A DNA stretch of 64,000 nt from Castor canadensis. Lineage: Eukaryota; Chordata; Mammalia; Rodentia; Castoridae. Below, piece after piece: positions 10,841-55,085 of the stretch; positions within the stretch are counted from its first letter, which is position 1; each line of letters starts with the position of its first letter. The translations under genes and the position numbers were made by a program. Below the pieces are notes generated by a model. That model did no database searches and was not told the origin of the DNA. It saw only the letters and a list, made by a program, of their open reading frames with translations. The stretch covers positions 20,288,001 to 20,352,000 of the forward strand of contig NC_133392.1 of NCBI RefSeq assembly GCF_047511655.1. The letters are read 5' to 3'.

Positions 10841-13250
10841 GGAAGAAGCCATTTTTTTTTTGAAGTTTTAGCAAGGATTTATTTTACTATAACAGGATAA
10901 AGTAGGAAGAAATGGGGGGAAATAGAGAAACACTTCCTGCTCCCCTTGCAGGAATTGGAGTAAAGACTCCCAAGAAGTCATTTGGTTGAAAGGAAACATC
11001 CCCTACCAGTGTAGCCAGGTGAAGAGTGCCTGGAGTGCAGGGGAAGGCATCTGAGAGGGTGCAAGCCTCTGTGGGCACCCAGGTTAGGGCAGCTGGGTAT
11101 AAAGGAGGCCCTGCTTGCCAGGGGTCGCTTTGGTCCTGTGTCCTCAGCTGATTGGAGTCCCTACGGGTCAAGTTCCAAGGAAGCCAACCTACCTAGTAGC
11201 AGGCTAGAGGAGTGAACTGAGAGGGAAATGGGGTAAGACAAATCAGAGGCCTCTGACTCAGTGGCAAAAGCTATTATCACAACCAGACGGTTGTGGAGGA
11301 CAAGCCACGTGGAATCCAATCTGTTTGGCTAGCATGCAATCATGAGCACGTCTCTTTCAACAAGGAAGGAAACACGGACTACATTCTTTGATCCTCTTCT
11401 ATTCAATTAGGGCTCTTGAGGTGCATCTGTAGTGCTCCCAGCAGGGTTGGGAAGTGGGGAGCCATCACTAGAGCTATATTTTTCTATGGAAAGCTGCTTC
11501 CAGATAGACAAAAGTAGTTTGCAAAGAACACCGGGCCATCTTCACAGCTAAGAGTTTTGGTAGTTATGTGTCCCTTGCTCTTTAGTCTTTGCCAGAGCTC
11601 CTGGATAGGTTCTGGTGCAAAGTACCAATAAATCCCTCCAGCATCCATGTAGCACTCTTACATTGCTGGGTGTTATCGCATAGGCTGCTTCCATTGTGAA
11701 AGCCAGGTCTGGCCCTTCCTGTCTTCGTAGTGCTCCTCTTCTCCAACAGGTAGGGCTAGGATCCGTTAGCTCTGTCATATGGAGCCAAGCCCACCACCAG
11801 GCCAGTCAGGACCTGGCCTTAGCTCTGAACATTGCCCTTTCCGGGATTCTAGCAGTATCATGTATTTCTGTTCTGAGAACACAGTCCTCATCTGCCACTC
11901 TCCTTACATCTGAGCTCCTCTCTTGAAGAACTGCTAACTATACTCAGGCTTGCCATTAGCCCACAGGAAGTGGAGGGAGGAAGCACTGCTCTTGAAGCTT
12001 CTTCTGTGGCTGGGGCTCCCACATATCCTAAGTGACTTCCATGACCCCACTTTCTTGCTCCTTTCCTGATAAGGACTTTTGCTTCCCTGGTACAAACCAC
12101 TTATCAAATTGTGCTTTTGGTTGACTGTGCTCTCCAGGTTCCATGTTTTGCCTGCTGGGCTGCATTTGCTACTCACTTCTTCAGCTCAAGCTGTCCCCTA
12201 AACACCTGACTTTGCTCAGTGAGTGGGAAGAATTCCAGAGCTTGCTCTACCCAGTTCGTCCTGCTCTGCAGTTAATTGAGCCATTCTCGGCTTGACTTTG
12301 GCAAGTACATGTGCATGGACTCTTGCTCAATATTAACCTAAAGATCAAAATGGAGACAAGACCAAAACTATATGCAGAATGCTTTCATATATACAGTCCT
12401 AAAATATAAAATTATTTAAAAGATATTTTAAAACAAAACAATATACTTTGAGCTAATTAACTTTAAAAACGCTTATACACAGGAAAGATCCAGGTGCAAT
12501 GGAAGTGTTGCACCTCCCTGGTCCCCTCCTCCCCAGTAGACAATATTTGGGATACAATGTTAGGTATCAGTCTCAAGAGACCTTCATTTTAGTTGAAACC
12601 ACTGAAGCCAACACTTCCAAAATAGAAACCAAGTAGGAAGTAATGTTTAACCTTGTTAGTCTAGTAAACACGTTTGGAAGCATTTGCTTATGCCTGCCAA
12701 CAAGTTGGCTATATCTACGTGTTCTCTCATAAAACTGAGGAGGTCATCTACTCTGAAGTCAAAGTCTATCACACCAGTCACTGTGGCAATCCACCCCCCC
12801 ATCCCAGAGCATTACTCAACAGGAAAGGGGCGAGTTACTGACTGCAACAACTACTTCCTCCATAGCTCCTGCTTGGTGAGAAGCTTCAGAAATTATTGCT
12901 TTTGGAAAAGGCACGTTTAGATCCTGACTGTCTACAAAAGAAAATGCTCCTGAAGTAAGGACAGAACACTTGACTGGCAAGGCATTGAAAAGGGCCTAGC
13001 AGCCTTGTGGCTCTAGGCTGGGGGAGAAAAGCTAACGTAAGTCAAGCGTACCCTAGGGAAATCCTCCTCTTTACTTACTCCTTCATTTTATAACACACCT
13101 TTCTCATTTCCAGCCCCATCTGTCAGGATATCTGTTATAACTGCTTTAGGGAATACAAGTTTTTTCTTGAAAGTTTCATCTCTGAGTATCAACCAAAGGG
13201 GACATTATTTGGTCTAAGAAAAAAAATTCAACTAAACACTCCAAAGGGAG
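10841..13250. other. intergenic, nothing firmly identified
   Basis: Unique-looking mixed-GC sequence of 2.4 kb. A 54-codon ATG-to-stop frame on minus (11484-11648) has a fairly natural composition, but upstream in-frame stops and the lack of any recognised homologue argue against a gene. An old LTR or pseudogene is possible. Confidence 0.4.
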
Positions 13251-13460
13251 TTTATTTTGTGTTGTGGTGCTGGGGACTGAACCCAGTTCATGCTAGGTAA
13301 GCACTCTATCACTGAGCTACATCCCCAATCCCTGGTCTTTTTTTCTTTTTTTGAGAGACGGGATCTCTCTATGTAGCTCAGACTGGCTTTCATCTTGCAA
13401 CCCTCCTGCCTGTTTCCCGTGCTGGGATTACAGAGGTGTGCAACACCATGCCTAGCTTTA
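13251..13460 (-). mobile_element. B1-ID composite SINE
   Basis: On plus: GTGGTGCTGGGGACTGAACC, CACTGAGCTACATCCCCAAT, then B1 part with GTGCTGGGATTACAGAGGTG. Confidence 0.85.
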
Positions 13461-14555
13461 CTGGCTTTTTGAGGGGTAAAGTCTAATAATGAACAAAGAT
13501 TTCATCTACACATTTTTCCTTTGATGCTACAAATTTGTACTACATGTTATTTGCCATTTCAAAAACACATTTTAAATATTAGAATGATTTTCCTAGAAAT
13601 TTAATATTCTTCAGTACACATCAAATTCAATGAGTAAAACCAATGCTATTGATTTTAAGGCGTGGAATTTAGCAGGAAACTAGTATTGTGCACAGTGACA
13701 AGAGTTATCTGGGGCTGAGATTAAGGGATTTTCCAACCACTGTAAGCAAGGTCAAGGCTGGCTCTGGAGAATAACAAAACCTAAAGATAGTTTATGTAGG
13801 AATAAAACTGAGAAGCAAAAGCTGGCTTAATTAATAACCTTCACCACAGCTTCAGTATCAAGACCTACCCAACCAGAAATTATATAGGCCTTAAGAGTAA
13901 TTGTGGACTGGATATACACATCATCTGTTTTTCTGCCAGGTGTAAGATTTTTCTGGTATAGAAGGAATATCAAAATGTGCAAGCTTGCTTCTTTCTTCTC
14001 AAAGTTCCTCAAAAATTATTTTTGATCTGAACTCTAGCCTGTACATTAGGTTTTTCTCCAAGAAATACCATCTCTAATTACATTCATTTAAACAAAATAA
14101 ATAGCTACAGTCACTTCTGATCTTTAAAAAAGATGTCTTTTCAGTTTTTAAAAACTGTCCTTTGAATAGCTTCCCTGATTCCAACACTGGAAATCCAAAA
14201 GACAAAAGGTTTCTCAAGTCTTTCTAATCTCTTAAACCAAGGTTCATGTATTTTCTGGGTGTCGTGGGGAAGATTCAAGAGTTAGTTATTCATAAAGATA
14301 CCATCACCACAACTTATTCCTCCTTTTCATTGATTTCTTCATTCTAAGGTGATTTGCTGGGGAAAAATTCTTTCATGTCAAAAGTCAATGTTTTATACCA
14401 AATATCTTATATGAAAACCTACAGTCACCATGGCTGGACTTACCATCCAACTAAGGGAACTGCCTCTCCCTAAAAAGTTCACAAAAACGTACACTGGAGC
14501 CACACAGAGACTAGCACACAGAGGGCACTAGTAATTTTGGCAGTCTGAATCTATG
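13461..14555. other. intergenic, nothing identified
   Basis: AT-rich unique sequence, repeat-poor; holds the weaker CTCF-like motif at its right end. Confidence 0.45.
14512..14530 (+). promoter_or_regulatory. weaker CTCF-like motif, convergent with the one at 15.05 kb
   Basis: Reads TAGCACACAGAGGGCACTA. The right half (AGAGGGCACTA) fits CTCF well, but the left CC pair is disrupted. It faces the stronger motif at 15049-15065. Confidence 0.25.
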
Positions 14556-14735
14556 GGTAAAACACCTTCATCATCTACAAACCTTAGTTTCATTATCTAC
14601 AAAATGAAGATAATATCAATTACTTTGTTGGGATGGTGGGAAGGCCAAATGAGTTAATATATGGAAAATACTTAGTATAGTCTTTGCGACAGAGAAGGCA
14701 TGAAACAAAGATAGGCATTAGTTTATAAAAAAGAA
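14556..14735 (+). repeat. MIR SINE
   Basis: CCTTAGTTTCATTATCTACA, AAATGAAGATAATATCAATT, then AAATGAGTTAATATATGGAA and the GGCAT..TTAG 3' tail. Confidence 0.75.
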
Positions 14736-16184
14736 TCCAATTATTGAAGGAGGCATTATATTGCCATTCCCAGGCATGAAAACCTCTGTGGAGTCACTTC
14801 CATCAGTTTCTGAGCCAATTCTCTGTGTTCTTCAAAGGCGCTGTAGTCATGTGGGTGATATTTGGATACCAATTCAAAACTTGGAACCTGCTAGGAACTG
14901 CCAAGTTGAGAACAGTCTAGTGAGGAGAATAAGCAACAAAAGGAAATGTCTTGCAAGTTCTGGCTAATTTCACAAACATGGTGCCTGCCGTCTAAGAAAA
15001 GGGAAGTTGAACACAAGGACTAGGATGAACTTTATTGTTGGGTCTATTCCACCCTCTAGTGGCCACAAAGAAGACTTCATTTTATAATTCCAGTTTGGCC
15101 AAAATTACAATTTGGATATGTGTTTAAAATACCATTGAGTTTAAAAAATAACCACTTTGCCTTTTTCTGATCTTAAAAAATGTCATAATTTTATCTAGTT
15201 ACTTGTCTTCATTTCCAGTTGAATGAAAATACTGATCAATAAAGAAAATGGCACAGGCAACTTTTCAAGCTATCCTAACTCTCAAGTGGAACTGAGGATA
15301 ACATTCATTGTTGCAGCTTTATGGAAGGGAATTTTGAAATGAGTATCTTTCTGAAACAGCATTTTTTCACCACAGGGTTATTTACAAGCGAAGGTTACAA
15401 TTAAATATGTCCAAGACTATGAATCTATTCTTCTCTGCCCAAGCCCTTCATTTTTATAATAGGTAATTACAGTAAAAACTTCGATTAACCAGAACCCTCA
15501 ATTAACATGATTTACTCCTCGAATACGCCACTACTCTATTTTTAGGACAAAGTGGAAAAAAATCACAGGCAATTATTCACATGAGGAATTTAGTTTGTAA
15601 ATGTTCTAGGGTGGATTATTTTAAGTCAGAAAAAGAAAAAACAGTAGATACTATATCCACACTGTGATTATCAACAAAGAAAATACATATATAACTGGGC
15701 AAGAGCTGTAATGGAACAAAAATTTAAATGTTAAATGTGGAATGTTGGAATATTTTCTATTCTATTTTCTTTATATAATTAACTAAAATTCAAAAGAGCA
15801 GATATGTATAAACTCAGTACCTATTTTACAACATCATCTATCCTAGATTGATAGATATGAACAGTAGAATTGAGATTATCAAAATTCCAAGGCCACCAAA
15901 CTCTATCAAGACAAAAAAACAGGTCCTTTAGGGAGTATTTTCTCCAGTATGATTTGAAACAAGAAAGGTTTCATTACATATTACACATAATAATATAATG
16001 AATATATACTCTATATGCTCTATGTTAATACATGAACTTTCAAAACTAATTTGAAAATACGTATGTCAAGATACTTCTCATTTAGAGGCATTAACCTTAC
16101 TCAAAGTTTCACTGTAGTACTTGACAGACCACAAAGCACAGGTTAGGAAACCACTCCAGAACAGAAACCACACAATACCAAATT
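14736..16184. other. intergenic, region downstream of ADD3
   Basis: AT-rich and nearly repeat-free. It contains the stronger CTCF-like motif (15049-15065). A possible pogo-like transposon terminus lies near 15466-15510, where TCGATTAACC and TCAATTAACA form a short direct repeat. Confidence 0.45.
15049..15065 (-). promoter_or_regulatory. CTCF-like motif
   Basis: The minus strand reads TGGCCACTAGAGGGTGG, close to the CTCF core TGGCCACYAGRGGGCGC. It lies about 1.1 kb beyond the ADD3 poly(A) site, where a domain boundary with the next gene would make sense. Occupancy cannot be judged from sequence. Confidence 0.55.
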
Positions 16185-16202
16185 CGTATATTTAAAATAC
16201 CG

Positions 16203-16208
16203 TTTATT
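16203..16208 (-). terminator. ADD3: main ADD3 polyadenylation signal AATAAA
   Basis: AATAAA on the minus strand is followed about 25-45 nt later by a G/U-rich stretch (GGTATTGTGTGGTTTCTG). This is the usual layout of a mammalian poly(A) site. Cleavage would fall near 16180-16190. The resulting 3' UTR length is in the range expected for ADD3. Confidence 0.7.
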
Positions 16209-16797
16209 TGTGATTTAACATTAATTAGCATAACATCTAAGAGCAATATCTGATAACATTTATACAATTTTCCACAGGACACAGGTTCATTGGCTCATTC
16301 ATTATGCCAAAGCAAGTAAATAGAGGCATTAGCAAAAGGTGCAATAGTTTACTGTTGCATTTAAAAATATTTATGCACACTGCATTCATTTAGATATATA
16401 TATTTTTAAAAAGTTATGGAAAAGCATAGTTCACAGGTTACTGTTTCTACATATGTTGTAATACAACATAAATGATGTAGAACATAAAATAATCCTCAAA
16501 TATGCAGTTAAGCAACTGAAAGCTTCCACTAAGAGATTAAAACACTGATTCCAGTAGTTAATGAGATCTGGAGCGACATTTTCAGGCTCTGTTTCAACTC
16601 TGCAGCATTATACACACACAGCCACACAGAACCAGTCCAGAGCACACTGTAATCAATGTAACTGCACGCCAACTCATCCTCCAGAATGTTCACTTTGGAT
16701 TACCTTTACCCACTATTTTGGATCACTGATTTTACACTGATTTGTGACATCACTTGAGAAAGGGAGAAAAACTATATTAAGCCTAGGTTTAAATTTG

Positions 16798-16805
16798 TAT
16801 TTACA
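16798..16805 (-). promoter_or_regulatory. Pumilio response element in the 3' UTR
   Basis: Reads TGTAAATA on the transcript strand, a full match to the Pumilio consensus UGUANAUA. It could affect mRNA stability or translation. A single 8-mer in 1.9 kb of AT-rich sequence may also occur by chance. Confidence 0.35.
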
Positions 16806-18108
16806 TCAGAAAGAAAGTTAACTGAAAATACTTTTTAAAAGTTTGTAAGAATCAAAATGGTAGTTTTCTTACTGGTGGGATTAGACCTACTGATTTCTTC
16901 TAGTGCTGCTCTCTAAAAATGCACAAGTTAGGAGGATGTGACCCTTTGAAAACTCAATTATCAGCCATGATAGTGCTTCTGGCAGAGAAGCAGGATGTTA
17001 GAAATTTGGGACATGCTTTCTGTTAAGTCACTAACCTATTGTGAATATGAGTCATTATCAAACTAGAATTCTTTTCAAATCCTATCTTTTGTTCTTTAAT
17101 TTTTTTACTTTCCCTTTCATTCTTTCTCTTTTCATTTGGTTACATTACAGATTTCTTCATTCAAAAGCAATACTAAGAGAAAAATACATTATAAGGTTCA
17201 AACATGAATCTAGATAAATCTTTATATGCCCCTTTGATATAACATCCCTGGATTTTTGAATCCTATTTAAGTATACTTAGTATCAAGCAGCCTCAAAAAT
17301 GCTCTACTGTTAAAATGATTGGCTAATATGCATAAGACACTCTTATACTGAATGGTATACAAACATCCCAACATACAAAAGTTGTTTTTGCCAGAGTTAA
17401 ACTAAATAATCCATGTTATGTATACAAAATCCCCTCTGTGAAAAATAAGGGGCTTTCTAACTAATAAAAAAGGAAGTTTTCAAAAATTATAGTTTATTAA
17501 AATGACTTTTTGGCAAACAAAGTTACTTCAGGTGAAGAAATTTTATACTATGAATAAAATTCCAAACAAATCTTTTCTTAAAATGTTTTAAAAAATGTGC
17601 CAGTGTATACTAATGCTATAGATTCTTGTTTTAGAAGCTTTTCAAGCATTCTATTAATGCCCATTAAAACAATGGGGACCCAGAGATAAGAGTCAATAAT
17701 CTGATAAAAAAATTATAATCTGATTACCAAGTGAAGCAGGTGTTGAGAAATAAAAATTCTCACTTGTTCATTGGCAATTTCTTTCCAGTAGATATTATGG
17801 AGAAGGCCTGAAGTAATTCAGACTGACAGCTATTAGTGGTGAACTTTAATAATACTTCATGAGGGCAGAGCTAATTAAAACTAGTGACTATTTAAAAATT
17901 CAAAGCCATTTTTGGATATATAAAATGAGAGATGAATTTGAAAGTTTTTTCATAATGTTTTTCTTTTAGTAAAACCTCTTTCCAGTTCTTAAAGTCCAGT
18001 TTGCTATGTACCCCCAATCTGACCTACATTGTATATTAATCATCAACTTAAATGTGGTATTTAAATGTGCAATGTCACATTGTAATAGTAATTGCAAAAA
18101 GACTTTAT

Positions 18109-50180
<32,072 letters not shown>

Positions 50181-50302
50181 CTACATAATAAACACAAGGA
50201 CAGAAAGACATTCATTATTAAACAAATTTTACATGAGTCATGTAGAATTTTTTATTTTGTTGATCAGCGCAACAGGTGAAACTTTCTTTATAAAAAGTAG
50301 CT

Positions 50303-50385
50303 TCTGGGGTAGGTGGGGTTGTAGCTGAGTGGTAGAGCACTTGTCTAGCACACTCATAACCCTGGATTTCATCCCTAGCATTTTT
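50303..50385 (+). mobile_element. ID-type SINE in intron 1
   Basis: GTGGGGTTGTAGCTGAGTGG, TAGAGCACTTGTCTAGCA; the box B part is diverged. Confidence 0.75.
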
Positions 50386-50407
50386 TTTTAAAGTTGCTTC
50401 TCAGTAA

Positions 50408-50560
50408 TATTAGAAAAGTTGGGCATGGTGTGTGTTCTTGTAATCCCAGAACTCTGGAGGCTGAGGCAGGAGGATCATAAGTTTGAAACCAGCCTGGGCT
50501 ACACAGTGAGTTTAAGACTACTCAGAGTAACACAGTGACTCTCACATCCCCATCCCAAAA
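50408..50560 (+). mobile_element. B1-like SINE in intron 1
   Basis: GGGCATGGTGTGTGTTCTTG, GGAGGCTGAGGCAGGAGGAT, AGCCTGGGCTACACAGTGAG. Confidence 0.9.
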
Positions 50561-51149
50561 TAAATTATCACATTTTGATAGCAAATTCTCAAGTTATTAA
50601 GTATTGCCAGTGGATGTCTCTTACTCATGGTTTTATGTTAGCTCAAACTTTGGCCATATTTAATGATTGCTACACTATATACTAGTCATATACTACTATA
50701 GTATATGAATATAATTTACTAACATATGAAAGAAGCCCAACCTCTAGTTTTTCAAATGATTGAACAATTTCCTAGGAACAAGGTCAGAATTTCTAGGGTT
50801 GCCAGACTATATAACTTTAGTAGATGGTAAGAAACAATAAAAAGCTATTCAGAAGCCACATGAACAACTATGATTCACTTAATTATTGTGATTATTACTG
50901 ATAGAGGATAATCCTTGATTTTATACCAGGGAGACAAATTTATATGGGCTTTGCAGCTAGCTAATCAACTATAGTTACATCAGCAGGACAGTTATTTAGC
51001 TTTCCTAGCCCTTCAATCGTAATCAAATAAATTGTCAGAAGTTACTGAAGTCATCTAATTTAGTGCATCTCAAACTGTCTGGGAAAGACTTCTTCTAATC
51101 CATCACAGACCAATACTTTTATAAAATACAAAATAACACACTAAGTGGC
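50561..51149. other. intron 1, nothing identified
   Basis: AT-rich; no supported feature. Confidence 0.4.
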
Positions 51150-51405
51150 CATCGCAATGTAAAATTGCAAGTAAAGTTTCTAAATGTCTGATGTTATAGT
51201 CTATACTTGTCAACTACCAAGGCACAGAGAGAACAGGGAGTGACAGCTTAACAGGTAATAGGTTTGTCTGGGGTGATGAAGTCCTGGATTGTGATAGTGG
51301 TGATAGCTATACCACATTGTGAATGCACAAAACACCACTGGAATTGTATGCTTTAAAATAGTTAAAATGGTAAATTTAACCTCCACTTTAAAAAGCTCAA
51401 AATAG
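51150..51405 (+). mobile_element. old L1 3' UTR fragment
   Basis: GTCTGGGGTGATGAAGTCCT, GGATTGTGATAGTGGTGATA, ATTGTATGCTTTAAAATAGT: 3' end pattern of old L1M-type elements. Confidence 0.75.
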
Positions 51406-51429
51406 ATCACAGACTTTGCAAAACCATAA

Positions 51430-52800
51430 AACTTTTATTAAAAACATAGGAGGTCTTTGGGATATAGGGCAAAGCAGAGTTCTTAACTTAATACACAGAA
51501 GGAAAGTTAATGAACTGAACTTCACCAATATTTAAAATGTTTGCCTGTAAAAAACATTGTTAAGAGGATGGAAAGACAATGTACAGGTGATGAGAAGGTA
51601 TTTGCAAACCACTTATCTAGTAAAGATATTCAAAAGGGGCAAAAGACCACAGGATTTAACATCATTAGCCATTAGGGAAACACAAATTAAAACCACAATG
51701 AGATATCATTACACAAGTACCAGAATGGTTAAAATAAAAATTGTGACAGACAACCTGAAATGATGGAATGATGTAGAGAAACCAGATCCCCTCACACACT
51801 GCTAGTGCAAATGTAAATGGTACAGCTACTATGGCAAACAGTTTGACATTTTATTAAAAAAAAGAAATATGCAACTACTGTATGACTCAGCAATTATACT
51901 CCTGGCCCTTCAACTCAGAGAAACAAAAACTTAGGATCACACAAAAATTTGCATACAAATCTTTTAATAGCTTTATTTGTAACAGCCCAGGACAGAAAAC
52001 AATACACATTCTTCAACAGTAATGACTAAACTGAGATATATCCAAGTATATGGAACATTACCTTGTAATAGATAAGAACAAATTTTGACACACACAAAAG
52101 CATGAAAAAAATCTCTAGCGAATTATGTAAGCTAATCCTCAAAGGTTATGTACCGCATGATTCCATTCATATTGTATTTTCTTGCGGTATTGGAGATCGA
52201 ACCCAGGGTTTGGCAAGGACGCTTGAACAAAATGGCCCCCAGCCCTTTTGTTTTCATTTTATATTTGAGATAGGTCTCACTACGCCCAGGCTAGCCTCAA
52301 ATTCGTGATCGTCCCGCTTCCACCTTCAAAGTAGCTGGGTTACAGGGGTGTGACAACATGTACAGCTTATATAATATTTCTCAAATGACAGCATTATAGA
52401 AGTGCAGAATCATATTAGTGGTCGCCAGGAGTTAAGGGGGGATATGTTTGAGAGGCAGGAAGATATGCTCAGGATGGAAGGAGTGAGGTATTGGTTATAA
52501 AAGGGCAGTAGGAGGGATCTGTGTAGAACTATTCTGTATTGTGACTGTGATGGTACACAGATGAACACACACATGTGATAAACCTACATAAAACTAAATG
52601 CACACATGAAAATCTGAGTAAGACCAATATCAATTTTGATCCTACGATTTCCAATTGTGATACTGTACCACAGTTTTATAAGACATTACTAATGGGGGAA
52701 ACTGATGAAGGGTATACAGGACCTCTGTTAATTCTTATAATTGCATATGCATCTATAATTATCTAAAATTTTAAAAAGTTTAATTTTACTAAGATTAATA
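51430..52800 (+). mobile_element. old L1 3' portion, interrupted by a SINE
   Basis: ORF2 end in sense: AAACACAAATTAAAACCACA, CCCCTCACACACTGCTAGTG, TATGACTCAGCAATTATACT. After the SINE at 52171-52368 the 3' UTR continues with AGTGGTCGCCAGGAGTTAAG. No intact frame. Confidence 0.85.
52171..52368 (-). mobile_element. B1-ID composite SINE inside L1
   Basis: On plus: TTGCGGTATTGGAGATCGAA, then B1 part CTCACTACGCCCAGGCTAGC and AGTAGCTGGGTTACAGGGGT. Confidence 0.8.
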
Positions 52801-52899
52801 TTCTATTAATAGAAAAGTTTTATATGATACAAGTATATGATCACCTCTGTAGCTGGGTAAAGCTTACACTATAGTTATTTTTAGATATCTTTGTAAGAG

Positions 52900-53440
52900 G
52901 CGCTCAAATTGCTTTTTCTGAAAAGCACTGATTCCTTACTTGGGCCCATGAATTAGCTAAAAACAGGAGAAGCTTGGCATCCTTGCCTCCATTTTGTATC
53001 TACCTTTGCTCTAAGCCATTCTCTTTGCAGTCACTTTGCAATCACCTTGGATTCCATTAAAGAGAGGTAACATCTTCATGACAAGAGGCAGAAACTACAC
53101 CTTCTTCAGGATGGACCATTTGCCTGGCTGCAGATACTGAAATAATGACCAATCAGGTCAAACCTGTGACTGAACTGTTTAACTATGCATACCTTTTGTC
53201 CCTTGCACCCACTTTCTTTTGTCTACTTAAACCTACAGTTCATGTAGGTTCATGGCTGAAAGATAAGCTGAGTGCTTACTCTGCCTCTTCCCACAGTCTG
53301 TCCTGAGCTGTGTAATAAACCTCCTTTTTCTGCCTTCACCATACCTTTTTTTGGCGTTTGGGGCTGGTGGCCAAACCTGGCATATGGAATCTCAGGAGTT
53401 TAGGCCTTGGGTCCAAAACTCCAGTTTCATATGCTGTACC
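52900..53440 (+). mobile_element. probable solitary ERV LTR in intron 1
   Basis: About 0.5 kb with LTR-like order: CCAAT at 53149, then CTACTTAAACC, GTGTAATAAACCTCC (poly(A) signal near 53312) and a T/C-rich end. No flanking coding sequence or clear target duplication was found. Family and limits uncertain; another old repeat is possible. Confidence 0.4.
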
Positions 53441-54094
53441 AGAAAGCATTTGAAAGCAATCCAGGCAATACAACTAAATTGCATCTGAATAAAAATGCAT
53501 GGATCCCATTAGCATCAACTGGTATTTCTGAGAAACAGTGAAAAATGTCTGAATTCAAGTATAATATATTTGATATATTCTAAGAACCTTTGTAAATGCC
53601 ACAAAGTACCACCAGCCAGCATAACAATAAAGGAGAAAAAAAAAAAAGGCAACAAAACTAAAAACAAAACAAAACAAAAAAACAAAAAACCCAACTATTT
53701 TTCATGGTGATTGGTCTAGGCAAGCTTTGGAATGTAAAATGTGGCTAATATAACAGTTTATACAAGTTAAGGACTGCTAAAATATGAATCCCTCTGGGAG
53801 ACAAAGTAAAATACAGTATTGTAAAAAATCATTTAATGGTTACTGTACAGATTTCAGTAGGAGTCTTCTTTTGCCAGGATATACAGCAGGCAGAAATATT
53901 AATTCAACTGTTAGATTGTTAAGGAACTCTTAAAAAAATATCTTGTGGTGGTCAGATCAGTTTAAATTTGACTATTCTTCATGACATATTTTCATATAGT
54001 TAACATGTTCTAGGAATTTCAGCTGATTATTAGTTTAAAAGTCTATAAACCAAATTCTAACATTTTCCATTTATATAATCTTTTCAACCCAGAA
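53441..54094. other. intron 1, nothing identified
   Basis: Contains an A-rich simple stretch (53635-53690). No other feature seen. Confidence 0.4.
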
Positions 54095-54180
54095 AGCAGT
54101 GTGGTACAGCATGCTGGACTGTGGATGAAGACACCAGACTCAACTCTCTGCATTTATACCAACAGTTGTTTAGAAGAACC
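54095..54180 (+). repeat. MIR SINE fragment
   Basis: AGAAAGCAGTGTGGTACAGC, then CTGGACTGTGGATGAAGACA: MIR 5' part. Confidence 0.5.
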
Positions 54181-54184
54181 ATGG

Positions 54185-54340
54185 AACATTTATTCAGTAA
54201 GTGTTTTAAGTATCTACTATGTGTCAAGGTCCTGGACTGAGGGACAAAATGGCAAAGACATTCCTTCCTAAGGTTTACAGTCTAGTACAGAATACAAAGA
54301 AGTTAATTGTCATGATCAATTATAAAAGTGAGGCAGGCAG
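54185..54340 (-). repeat. L2 3' end fragment
   Basis: Antisense L2 pattern: ACATTTATTCAGTAAGTGTT, CTATGTGTCAAGGTCCTGGA, GGTTTACAGTCTAGTACAGA. Confidence 0.55.
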
Positions 54341-54904
54341 AATTAGGGAAAGTTTGGGACTCTTAGAAAATATGACAACATTGTATTTCATATTGAACAC
54401 CCCTCTTTCTCTGAGCCTTCTCTTCAACTGCAAATGTGTTTAAGTTATCCACACACATACCCCTAGCTCAAAGACAACTAAAACCACCTTCACCTAGCCA
54501 GGGACCACCCATACTGCTCCCCACTCACTGATTATTGGTTCGGAATCGCCTGGATTCTTCCTTTGCCAGGTTAGCATAAGTTTTAAAAGGAACTGGAAAA
54601 GAGAAACATTATCTCTTGCTTCCAGCTTCCACCTGGGCCCACCATGCTCCCTTTTGTAATTCCCTTCCTTAAATTTTAATAAACTCCATTTACACCGATG
54701 TGTCCTGCCATGGGTTCTTCCACATGGAACACAAAGAATTTGGAAATTTGCTATTAACAAAATGACAATGTCAAAAGACCCTTCAGATTTTCCTAGTTCT
54801 TTTATCCTGTGATCTTATTGGTATTCTCTGACTTAGGCCTAATGTGACAGATAAGGAACCTTGATTTGGCCTAGTATTCTATAATCTTAGTGGTAGATCA
54901 TCAC
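54341..54904. other. intron 1, nothing identified
   Basis: Unique-looking; no supported feature. Confidence 0.4.
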
Positions 54905-55085
54905 AGCACTTAAAACTACCAATTACTAAGCTCTTATGTTCCAGTCACTGGGCTGGGGGGTACAGGTTAGCTCATGGTCTAACAATCCTATATGTAGGTA
55001 TTATTGTCATTTTACAGATGAGGAAATAAAGTTAACTGAGAAGTATCTCAGGTCAAAATACCTAGCAAATGACAGATGAGAACTT
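54905..55085 (-). repeat. MIR SINE
   Basis: GTCACTGGGCTGGGGGGTAC, GTCATTTTACAGATGAGGAA, antisense MIR. Confidence 0.7.

Larger units (their letters stand above)
16185..18108 (-). other. ADD3: ADD3 3' UTR
   Basis: About 1.92 kb of AT-rich, unique-looking sequence from the stop to a polyadenylation signal at 16203-16208. It contains no SINE or L1 that I can see, unlike its surroundings, which suggests selection. A Pumilio-type element (UGUAAAUA on the transcript) lies at 16798-16805. Other AATAAA hexamers on this strand are at 17493-17498 and overlapping the stop at 18104-18109. The 3' end is inferred from signals, not transcripts. Confidence 0.75.
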
